Assembly (NCBI GenBank): GCA_015680685.1
Contig: MNCI01025132.1
Location: forward strand, 545,617 to 592,817
DNA from: Gnetum montanum
Lineage: Eukaryota; Streptophyta; Gnetopsida; Gnetales; Gnetaceae
Direction of reading: 5' to 3'
Length of the DNA: 47,201 bases
Under the pieces are notes generated by a model. The model worked only from the letters and a program-made list of their open reading frames with translations, made no database searches and had not been told where the DNA came from. A program made the position numbers and the translations under genes. This document shows, one piece after another, positions 26,401 through 38,400 of this stretch; within the stretch, counting starts at the first letter, position 1, and every line of letters begins with the position of its first letter.

Positions 26401-29400
26401 ATCAGCGCCTGCATCCTTGGGAGAAGTTGGGGATAGACTGCTTTGTTTCCCTTGGGGCCTAGGAGTTCCAAAATTTCCTAGAGCTTCACTCTCTGGTTGA
26501 CATGGATATTGTGAACTATCAGTTCACGTGGAGTAATAGAAGACGGGGACAAGACCAAGTTCTCTCTAGGATTGATTGTGTTTGGATTAGCATTGAGCTC
26601 TTACTGTGCTTTGATGTGCATGTTTCTAGTAAGGAATGACAGGCATCTAACCATTGTTCTATCTTTTGCTCCCTTGGCAAACCCCATCAGGGGCCTCCTC
26701 CCCCACTTCGTTTCGAAGTCTCATGGTTGCTTAAGCCCTGGTTGCATCCCTTGGTTGAAGAAATTTAGGGGGATTATTGAGGGGATAGGGTGGACCCTTG
26801 GAATTTTCTGTGGGATGGATTACTGCGGCTAAAGTGGGCTATTCGATTGCAAATAGTGGCTGATAAATTTTCATTTTGGAATTGTCGGGGTGGTCTCCAA
26901 GCCTAGCTAAAGTAAATTCAATCACGACAGGAGTTGGGTGTCGATTTGCATGATGAGGAAGCAGATGTCCTGAAGCAGTTACAAGAAGTGGATTTGGAAG
27001 AGGAGACATATTGGCAACAACAGTCGCAAACTCGTTGGCTTCAGGAAGGTGATCGACAAACGTGGTTCTTCTTTTCAGCGGCCAAGTCTAGGGGGCAAAG
27101 CAAGAAGGCGCATCATCTGATTAAGGATGGTGCATATGTGGAGGATCTCAATCAAGTGACCCAATTGATGGGAGAGTATTGGGGAAGGATTTGGGGGAAG
27201 CAACACACGTTGTCGATCTCTATTAGGATACCAAGGGTACTGAATGCGGAGGATAATAATCAGCTCCTAGCACCATTTACCATGCAAGAATTAAACGATG
27301 CGATGGGTTCCATGAAGGGTGGTAAAGCTCCTAGACTTGATGGATGGCTCATTGAATTTTTCAAGTTCACTAATATCCTTGGGCAAAACCTTCTTGATGC
27401 TTTTAATTTGATGCTAGCCAGAAAACAAGTAAGATGAGAGATTAACTATTCCAGAATTGTTTGTATACCCAAAATAACAAATGCCTCTAAACTAGCTCAT
27501 TTCAAACCCATTGTGGTCTGTACCATCCTAATCAGAATTTTCTCAAAGATGCTTGTTTGAAGGCCGGTTCCTATTCTGCTGAAAGTCGTGGGTGAGAATC
27601 AAGTTGGTTTTGTTTAGGGTCGCTACCTACAAGACCAAATTGTGCTAATGCAGAAGGTCTTTCACGCCTTGTGTACCGTGAAGTTTCCTGACCTGTGCTT
27701 GAAACCTAACATCACTAAGGCTTACAATACGGTTAGTTGGGAGGCACTCTTTGCTATTATGCAATAGAAAGGGTTTGATCCTCTTTTCATTAGCCTATGT
27801 ATTCACATTCAAAAGATTGTTGCTTTCTCTTTTGATATTGGGGGGAGATTGTGGGGGTTCTTATCCCTTGGTCGGGGGTTGAGATAGGGAGATCCGCTTT
27901 CACCGTTGCTCTTCATAATCACGATGGACCTCCTTAAATTCTATTGTAAGGAGGTAGGGGTGCAAGGTTTGAAGATTATATGGGTGGAATGTCTATCAGA
28001 ACACTATGCTACCGATACCATGTTGTTGTCCAAAGCAGGGGTTCCATAGGCGCAAAGAATTAATCAGGCCCTTAAGCATCTGGCTTTTAAAATTGGACTG
28101 GAAATAAATAGGGGGAAGTCCTTGACACACTATGTCAATGTTGATCCCAGGGTGAGTGGTTGAATATCGCAGATTCTGGGTATCTTGCCTGGATCCCCTA
28201 AAGAAGCTTATTTGGGGATCTGTTTATTTCAATGGGGGAGGAAGTCTACCTGGAACACGCTAATTCAGATATTGGAAACACGGGTGGGATACTAGGTTAA
28301 CTACTTCCTCGCAAGGAAGGGAAGAGTTACTCTAGCTTCAGGGGTGCTTTCGGCTATTGGACATTTTGTGGCTTCAGTTGGTATGCCTCCACAGGCTGTT
28401 GTTCATAAAATTAATCAAGTAATTTGCAATTTTGTGTGGTTGAGGGGTAGAGGGGGTGGCAGAATGCACTTAATTAGATGGGACATTGTTGTGTGGCCTT
28501 GTGAGGCAGGGGTCTTGGCATTTTTAATTTTGAAGATGAGTTGTTAATGGGGTGCCAACGGCTAATCGGACAGTTGTTGCAGCATGAGGAGGGGTTTGCG
28601 TTGTGGATGCAGATCATGGCACGAAAATACAAATGTTGGCAGGTGGGGCCACATGACTCGGATTTTTGGAGGACACTTTGCGACCATGCACAGTTTGCTA
28701 TGGCATGGGATTTAATGGGGGAGTCTCCCAAACAACTTATCAAGAGGGTGGAGGGTTGGAAACAAGTCTAGAAGGGGCAATTGCCAAAGAAGATTAAAGT
28801 CTTTATTTGGCTCATTGAACACAATGCTCTGCAGGTACGTGCATTATTAAAGCGACGAAAATTAAACATTAATGATGTATGCCCCTTTTGTGCTAGGGGT
28901 CTTGAGATGGAAGTTCACTTTGTGTTACAATGCCCATACATAAAGGACATGTGGCAAGTGGTGGGTTTGCATGGGTCGATGCAATTGATGAAGGACTCGA
29001 AAGCAGTGCTTATTTTATGGGAGGCTTGGAAAATTTGTAATTGTGCCTTTTCAAACGACAAAGCATCTCGATTCTAGCGCAAATTATCCACAAAGCTGAG
29101 CATGCATGACAAGAACTCCTTTCAGCCATGGGAGTTATGTCTACTTTTGAGCTGGTGTGTGTGGTATATCAAGTGAATGAGCCCTTGTGGTGTTTAGTTG
29201 AGCGTTTCGGGTGGGCCAAGCTTCTGCTGCAGCTGGTAGGAGACCTAACACTAGTTGACGATGCTTTCTCTGCGAATTGGCGGGGAGACACAACGGAATT
29301 TAGGGGGACTAGGATCGTGCTGACAGAAGCAACATTGGCACTGTACCTGGGGACCCCGGCCATGGGACACATGGGTTGCATGATGTTGATATGTTTTTAC

Positions 29401-32400
29401 CAGGGAAGTGCTAGGTACCAAGAGTGGGCAAGTCCCAAAGTTTGTCCTGCAGGTGATCTAAAGACATGCGGCTAAGCTGGTCAAGAGGTTTTTTGTCCAA
29501 TCTAGAAATGCTTCCAAGTTGCAGAGTACCCATTTTGCGTTTTTGAAATGCATGCATTTGGAACAGCCAATCAACCTACCCAAGTTTTGTTCTAGATGTT
29601 CTCCATCAGTAGAGGAGAGGTCGACACTTACGGCTGATCCTTGCAATTTGGAGGGCGGCCTCGTTAGGGGAGCCGCAAGGACAAACTATGAGGGTTCCAG
29701 ATCACAAGCTTGTTGCTCCATGCACAACGATGTACTTGAGACAGAAGGTTTCACGGTGGGGGTCGGGCCCAATGTCTAGGATGGCGATTCAAAGTGTTGT
29801 GGATCTTGATGGGCTAGGGTCAATCAATGTTGAGGAAGCCACTGCTGATTTAAGTAGGGTCGTGGAGGAGGCAATGGCTAAAGCCAAGGCTAAGGAGCGG
29901 AGGGCTTGGGAAGCTAGATGGGATGAGGCTTTCCGACATGCGTATTCCAAGAAAGAGAGAAGGAGATGTTAAGGCAACAAGCATTGCATGTGAAGAGTTC
30001 TGAAGCTGCCTTGGTGGACAAGCTTTGGGCCCATATTAGGGAGGAAATGGAACATGAAGAGGAGCGACAAGAACGTGAATGGCTAGAGACAGTTGCTCGG
30101 GAGCAGGAGCATGAAGAAGTTGCGTCGATTAGTCAACTGATTGACCGGACCCACACCCAAAATACACAGAGCTGGATGAGGGTGGGCCAATGCCCTTATG
30201 TGACTATAGATATCAATTGCAAGACCACGTGGTTTGCGCTCCAATGGCATATTTGTCGTTCCTTGCTCAAGCTTCATCCAGATGGGCAAGGTTGACTGCT
30301 GAGTAGACAAGGAAGGAGATAGCATTTAAGGAATTTCAAGAAGCCGCGACCTTCATTGATTCAAAATAACACCGGGATACGCTAAATGCTATCCATCACC
30401 AAGAAATGCCAGATTGTGCCTACCACACACTCCCTAAACATTTGTAGCGGGTGGTTGGGGAGGGATGCTTGGGACATGGGCGTCCTTTCTTTGGTTTTTC
30501 TTTGTCTTTTGGCCTGTGTTAGATTATGCTGGAGCATGGGGAGGGGGGTGATTCTTAATACCCAAGTTTTGAAATTTGGGTTAGTTTCGAGAGGGGCGTT
30601 TTTGCAATTGAGTCCAGGATTCAGCCTGGATACTTTAATGGTTTTGTGTTGCTGGGCTCCTGTTTTTGGGTTTTGGCTAGAGGGGAGATCTCCCTGTTTT
30701 TCCTTTGCTGTAAATCTTCATGTACAGTCTTATTTTTCAGTAATATAATCCCAAACATTATCTCAAAAAAAAAGTGGGAAAAAATAATAAAAACTCACTT
30801 TCTGAGGCAACAGACCATCATCAAACAAATTATGTACAATTAATGGAATTATGTTTTAAATAATTAATTAACCATTAAATTGAACAATGTGCAGTACAAT
30901 TACATTATTACATTACCATCCAATCTGCAAGACAATGAATCAGGACACTTGAAAGTGGCATAACAGGGATGATCCTAGGAGATATCTTCACTTTCTAATT
31001 GCAGTTTCATGACAATAGTAACATTAGATTTCTACGCTCTAAAAATCAGACATAACTCTAGGGGAATAAATGGAATTGTTACAGTATGATGGAAAGTCAA
31101 GAAAAAGAAAGAAACCTTATAGCAGCAAGAAATAAAATTGCAAATGACATCTATGATTTTTAAATGAACTCACATCAAAAGAACATGTCCATGTTTAAGG
31201 GCACTGGAAGGTACAAAATCTGTGGCATCTTGCAGCCTACAGCTAGGCAGCCTCAAAAGTTCCGATCCTTAGGTATTTTCATCATCTGGGCAATTGCATC
31301 CTTCGTTAGTGGGATTTCTCTTCCTCTGAAAATTGTATTATCTCACCTTGGGATGAGCTAAGGTCCCTATAACCCTTAAGCCATAGAAGGAAGTCTGCAT
31401 AGCCTATGTTCATGACCAGTGGCTGGAGCTAAACATTGTTCTGGAACCAGTCTGTTTTCTGCTCCACTCAAAGGTTAGGCGCACCTACATAGTGGCAATG
31501 AGTTCTATTAATCATAGAAAGCTTTGGCCTGGAAAACCCAGGTCATAGGCAATTCCAGTTGGCTACATGACTTATGTACCAAAAAATTTTCATAAAAGGA
31601 ATTCTAAAACTAGTCTGACAGATCCAGAGAGTTTTAGTGGGCATAAGTAAAACCTTAGTTTCAGTTTTAAAGAGCCTCCATTGTGACCACAGATGGAGAG
31701 GAAATCGGAACCACCAAGCATGTAGCTATTTCTTGCCTTTCAAATTCACTCTATTACCATGGGATTTACATCATTGTGAATGCCTTGGCAGTGCATGAAA
31801 TAGATGGCCATATCCCAAGGAAAATGTAGTGTGCGGTGACTTGTAATTTTCTGGGTCATTGTACAGAATGGACATGTGGTATGTGTATTAAATCCCTACT
31901 GATGAAGGACATCCCTTTTAAAATCTTTTTGTGCCTATACAACTAGGGGAAAATTTAATTTCCTTTGGTATCATGTCACACCATTTATTTTTCTAGTTAG
32001 GAAGTTGCCTATACATAGCTTTATCATTGGATTTAGATGTGAGGGGAGGTATCTCCCCAGACCGTTTGAGTTAAACTTTACTTTGCAAATTCTTTTCCAA
32101 AAGGTAGAAGATTGTGCTCTCACCTCCCATCAGTTTTACTTATAGTGCACTAGGGTGATATAGGCTTACTATTGCGTCTGGATACAATCAATAAGCTTTA
32201 GCCAACTATCATATATTCCATTTTGGGAATACCCCAACCCCCTGACCACTAACAAAAGAGGCCTTAGATGAGTTGACCATGCCTCGTTGGACTAAAAAAG
32301 CCTTGGTTGGAATAACTCCTAACTCTATCTACTTGTCTAAGGCCTCTTCCATCAACGGTCAAGGGGTTCATGTTGGGACTCTTGAGCTCAAGGACTTTAC

Positions 32401-35400
32401 CAGGTCTGCCCTGGACATGGTCAGTGATTTTGGCAAGCCATATGCCTCACCTAAGGCAACCGTTGGGCTTAAGCAACATCCACAATGCAGGTTACAAAGG
32501 AGGTCAGGTACAAGATGGAAGCTTATATCAAGGAGGAGATTAAAGCAGTAGTAAAAGCTCAAGCAGAGAACTACATGCATGATTCTGAGGCGTAGATGAA
32601 ATATGAGGTTGAGGAATATGCTAGGGCAGAGATCCAAAAAGCCACATTTGAAATGTGAGGTCCATTAGAGAAGGCAAATCGATCTTTTGATTCCACATAA
32701 ATTGGTTAGGAAGGAGTTCCATGAGGAGTTGGCTAGAGTGGAGGAGAAACCTCACATGTGGCAGGAGACAAACCGGAAGAGTCGTTGAGGAGAATAGGAG
32801 GAGAGGTAGTGGGCTAAGGAAGATGGTAAGAAGGAACATGAAGATTGTTAGAGGGAGCACAAAGAGGATCTTAGGAGGTAGGCAAAGAAGGAGAGGAGAG
32901 AGATGGAGAGACCCTTTGAAGAATTTGGAGGCACAACTAAGCTCTAGATTGAAATGGGAAATGCTCCAACATCTAATTGCAACTTAATAAGAATTTGACT
33001 ACCTATAGCATCAAGGCTTGGCTTAAGCACTAGACAGCATCTCTTCATCTTCACAAGGCCCACCACGTTTCCCCTAAGGAGAGAGACAAATGACAGGCAA
33101 AGCCCCAATGCATCAAGAAGGCTTTTAGTGTAATAAAAACTAGCGTGCAGTGATGGACTGTTGACTAACTACATCGGATAGAGAAACCCAACTATATTTG
33201 TTCTGTTCTTCCTTTAACTTTATGGCAACCTTGTCCTTTTGTATTTTTGTTCAAGGATGTTGTTGCCTCTTGCTAGGGCTTAGGGTCCTTCAGGCCATTT
33301 CCTTAGTTTTGTTAGAGAGCGGATTTAGGTAGTTAAATACCCACTCTATTGTGTTAATTTCTCTTTCCTGGCATAGATGTTATTTCCTGTTTCTTGGCTT
33401 TGGGACATCTCACCAATCTAATACAGATTGGGCTTATAAGAGGGGATAGGGAACTTTGAGGATAGGATGATATTGAACTCTTCTTCTTCAAGCACTTTGT
33501 TTGCTTTTTGTACGTTATATCAGCAAAGAAGCAGCATTAGGAACACATCCTCAAGAAACGAAGAAAGGAACATCATCTTCCTTGTGAATTTGTAAGGAAA
33601 TCTCAATAGACAGAAGCTCCTTTTAGAGAAAGGAACAGTGATCCTGTATCTGCTGCTCCTCACTTCTCTCCTTAAAATGGCACGGTATCCCCTGCTCTTC
33701 TAAAAATGCATAAAGAGCCAAGATGCCTCTTTATTTATTGGGAATGAGGGGAGGCCAAACCCACAAAAAAAAAAAAGAAAAAAAAAAGAACAAAACAAAA
33801 TAAAAGATCCTAGAGAAGAAAAAAAAAGAAATAAATAATTTTTATCAACTTCTGAGATACAAAAAAAAATGATTTGTTTATGCAAGTGGTTTTGGGCAAT
33901 CTGCCCAACAGTAAAGTAATGCAAATTGTTTTCCTCTTTTTGTATGGTTAAATTTTGATTTTCATTGAAAATATTTTATTTGAATTTGTAATGAGATTGT
34001 GGTGATGCATCATTCAGGCCGCAAAATTTGAGTCCAACAGAGTCTCCGTTAGATATGCTATAGCAATGCATCGGGTCAAAGATGCACAGTTGTTCCAGAA
34101 TCCAACTTTGCAACTCTCTGTTGCAGCGTATGAAATGGCTTCCATTTTAAGGGAGACTGATCTGTCCATTGTTGAACCATGTCTTGCATGGGGAGGCTTA
34201 GCATTAGTTGAAAAAGAACAACATGAATCTGCTGCTGCATTTGAAGAAGGGGAAATTGATTTGAAATCATTGGAGGAAAGAACTTTGTATACCTTACAGC
34301 AGGTACATGTTGATTTAAGTTGTTTTTCTTTGAATTCCACAAGGATAATAATCCTGCAACTTAAGATTTCAGGGATGAAACCTTAGCCACTCATGCATTA
34401 CGTCCTTGAAGCCTCTTAACACTCTAATTTTGCTTTATGGAGGTATTAAAGTAGATCCCCGTACGTTCATTCCAAAAATATTGTTCAAAGTAAAGATTGA
34501 ACTACTGTTAAGATACAACACCATTGGCTATTTCATAATGTATGAAAACCAACTAGTTAATAGAATACTTGTCAAAGATTTGTTGTATATAGCTGTTTAA
34601 ATAATGGAAAACGTTAACAAACAGAAACGTGAATTCCATTTTAGCTGTTAGTACATCTTTTGTCTTTATCTACACATATCAAGAGCATAGTATATAATAT
34701 GTTGGAGCAGTTACTCCACCTCATTGACTTTGTATACGATTTTGCAGCTTAGATTTTTTATTGCATCTTAGAAACTTTTACNNNNNNNNNNNNNNNNNNN
34801 NNNNNNNNNNNNNNNNNNNNNNNNNNNNNNNNNNNNNNNNNNNNNNNNNNNNNNNNNNNNNNNNNNNNNNNNNNNNNNNNNNNNNNNNNNNNNNNNNNNN
34901 NNNNNNNNNNNNNNNNNNNNNNNNNNNNNNNNNNNNNNNNNNNNNNNNNNNNNGGGGTGCGAACACAGGTAAATTGGCCAACACTGGAGCAGGACCCGCA
35001 AACCCGGGCCTTACCGTGGGACACACGAGCGGCGGTGAACAGATGGAAAGCAGGAAGGACCCGGTGAGGGCCATGCAGGACCATCGGGGGGGACGCATAT
35101 CAAGCACCAAATGGGGAGATTGAGGCACACTCCCATATCGACAGCACCATGCGCCTCCAGGTCAGCAGACCCCCGATGAAGGGAGTCTGGACCATGCAAT
35201 GGAGCCTCATTGGCCAGTTTGTGTCCCTAGGCGCCTACCCGTGGATGGAGTTAATCTGCAGGTGGGTACACAAAAACTAGAAGGTTGGATAGGTGGAGGT
35301 CCGAAGCCTGTCCGAGGAGTTACTACTGTTCATCTTTCTGACCCAGCAGGCTAGGGTCACGATGTTGCTGGGGGGGACCGTGGTTCTATGGTGCTCGGGG

Positions 35401-38400
35401 GCTGGCTTTAACCCCTTGGTGACTGGGGGTGCACCGCGAGACAGACTTGTTTGCTCGGGCCCTGGTGTGGATAAGGGTGTTTGGGATTCCATGGGAGATG
35501 TGGAACCTGGAGTTCCTGGAACGGATGGCGGGGTTCTTTGGGGAGTTCATCACTTTCGATAGGGTCACGTAGTCTATGGCGTGGATGGGTTTCGCCCAAT
35601 TCTGCGTGTGGCTCATCCGGGAAATTGTATTGGAGCTCCTAGGAGGGGAGGAACACCTTTAGGTTGAGTTTGAAAACCTGGAGGCAGAGCCAAGCATGGA
35701 ACCAGGACTGAAAGCCCGAGGGCAAGGGTGGAGGTTGTGCGTGCTGCAAGAAACCCAGTCACTAGGAGGCTGACTATCGGTTTCGGAGGGTCCGGCCAAC
35801 GTGAGTGCGGGACGAGGTTCGACAGCTGGTTGAGGGCGGGGATTGAGTCACAGTGGGACGTAAAGGCCGACCGAACCCGCCACTAGATCAACCGCACACA
35901 CCCCCCCCACCCCCCAAATGACCCTCCATTGTCCCATGTCTCTCTCCACTGCGACTTTCACCTATCCCCCCACAACCTTGACACCAACACCCCCCCACAC
36001 CTCACCACCATCATCAACCAACCCAACGATGCCAAGGATAGTGCTCCCCCCCCTGGGCGAATGGGTCAACATGGTGAGGGGGAGCACCACATTTCGTTAG
36101 ATCCTGGAGAAGGAGTCTGCATCCAAGGACTCAGGTTGTAGCCCGGTTGTGTGGGGAGGAAGGGGGGGGGCACCCTGAATGCCCATGTGAGAGTCTCTCC
36201 AGGGCTAAACAAGCTCAACGGAATATTGATTTGGGATTACAGACAACTCTCTGGGAGGTCTACCAACGCCGCTCATCTGGGCATACATGAAGATCTTCAA
36301 CTGGAACTATAGGGGATAGGGTACACCCTATAAAAGAAATACCCTAAGGAAAATTGTTCGTGATGAAGTGTGTGATATGCCTCCAAGAGACCAAGCTGCA
36401 GGCAACAGAATCACACCATCTCTTTTGGGATGGGTAGAAAGTCCACGTGCACCCTTGCATGGGTCAAGCAGGGGGTCTTGCTATCCTAGCCCGCTGCAAC
36501 ATGACACTGGTTGACTCCTCACAATGGACCATGACAGTCCATATCCCCTCCCAGGGGATTTGGCTGACCAACTTCTATGGGGCATAGGCATGGGAGCAAA
36601 GGTTGCACGAGATGGAGCGCGTGGCGACGCTAGTACAAGACCGCCTCAAATTTTTAGGACTTTCTTAACAAATCCCTTTACAACTAATTATGAAAGTGCT
36701 TAACAAAACAAAACGTGTACCTCGCTTTCCATCATGCAAAAGACAACCAATAATCAATATGCATAATTTCTTTCCATTTTAATGAGTACTTAATGGACCC
36801 TTTGGCCATCTAGCTATCACATACAAGGTACCTCTAACCCTACAACATCTTGGAGCCCTCGCAAAAAGAACACTAGGGTTGGATAAAATGGGAGGAGGGG
36901 AGTGTTGGGGGGTTAACACCATCAAGCACCTTCATAGGCTAAGCCCTTGTAGCCCCCACAAGGGATATGAAGATAAAATAATGGGGAACGTTTGTTAATA
37001 ATGATCACAAAATCATGAAATGTCAAGTGCACATGCTAAACAAAAAGCAACTCATAAGCCAAATGCTTTCATGCCCAAAATTCAAATCCATGACTTATGA
37101 AAGATTTTATGCATGACTCACAATTCATAAGAGATCCCACATGCCCTCATGAAATAAACCTCAACTTGTCCAAGCCAAGACTACAAACACCCATCAATAA
37201 TTAAGAATAATTAAGATGCAACAATGGCTCGAAACACACACCTTTATGATTCAGCTGATTCAACTTGGACAAACAATTCCTATATTTTGAGTAGCAAAAT
37301 TCATTGATATTAAACTTTTTATATATTCAACATTATACATGTTGAGCTGATCAAAACGAACACAAACATGCCATAGTTGCCTAGATAAAAATTACTATTT
37401 TAATCGAACCAAAGATACTATGGGTCCACAGGATGCTTTTTTAATTGTTTAATATTAAAATCTTAAAATTTGGAAGTCAAATCAAGAAACTGATTATAGA
37501 TCTATACTCTACATATAAAATTGAGTTAGTCCACCAAATTCGAGTGTAATTTGACAACTTGGAATTTTTTATGTATTTTTATTAATTAAATATTCAATAA
37601 ATTAAAAATTTCAACAAAATTCCAAAATAAAATAAACCATAGATACAAATTTCATTAATTTCATAGTATTATTGTAAAATAATGTTAGACTTTGTCACCC
37701 TTATTCATCAATAAAAATATATCTTTCCTATCTTAAAATAATAAATAATTAGCAAGAAATTGTAAATAAATAGCAAGTATGCTTAAATAACACAATTGAA
37801 AGTCTCTATATTAACTTTGAAGCATTAGGCACATCTACAAATATATATGAGCTTTAAAACAAATTCAAGTCTAAATATTTAATAGAGTATTAGAGTTATA
37901 TTTTCAATGTGAAGCACTATATGTCCTTTCTTGAAGATTCCTCATTTAATAAATTTCAAAAAATGGTGTTTAGATATTATGTTTAGTATATAATTGTAGT
38001 TTACCAAATACGTGCAGGGTCAGAAATTCTTTTTATATAATTATTTACATTCTTGTTGACAGGCCATAGAGGAAGACCCATCTGATGCTGTTCATTGGCA
38101 TCAGCTTGGCCTACATACACTATGCAAGATGCAATTTAAGGATGCTCAAAATTATTTTAAAACAGCAATAAAGCTTCAAAATTCTTGCAGTTCAGCCTGG
38201 TCAAATCTAGGTATCGTGTTCATTGTAGTCTTTTAACCAACATAATAAATATTGCAGTCTTTTTATGTGGTAATTTGATTGCAATATTTTAAAATGTTCC
38301 ATTTCATGTAATATTAGTTGTGTTCTTTTTGTTAAGCAAGATTATTTTAAGAAAACGTCAGGAATTTATGTCGTAACATTGAAATAAGACTTGAATGGTG

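Larger units (their letters stand above)
25590..30772 (+). mobile_element. LINE (L1-type), sense-oriented in intron 8
   Basis: Order: ORF1 tail (25600-25960), endonuclease (about 26020-26640), reverse transcriptase (about 26930-28540), zf-RVT (28780-28990), extra 3' module (29120-30300), G/T-rich 3' UTR, and an A-run at about 30763-30772. Stops and frameshifts occur throughout, so it is inactive. It is nearly complete except for most of ORF1. The endonuclease start matches the GC-rich fragment at 36270 closely, so both are one family. Confidence 0.85.

Noticed and set aside
29128-30295. Host gene for the WRGD/HFAFLK frames
   Set aside because: It lies between a LINE zf-RVT and the LINE poly(A) end, contains frameshifts, and has a relative in the other LINE, so it is treated as part of the element.
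33750-33870. A-rich tract as a LINE poly(A) tail
   Set aside because: It is interspersed with G and C and has no recognisable element in front of it or target duplication around it.
34758-35128. Open frames crossing the N run
   Set aside because: They consist mostly of unknown residues and carry no coding evidence.
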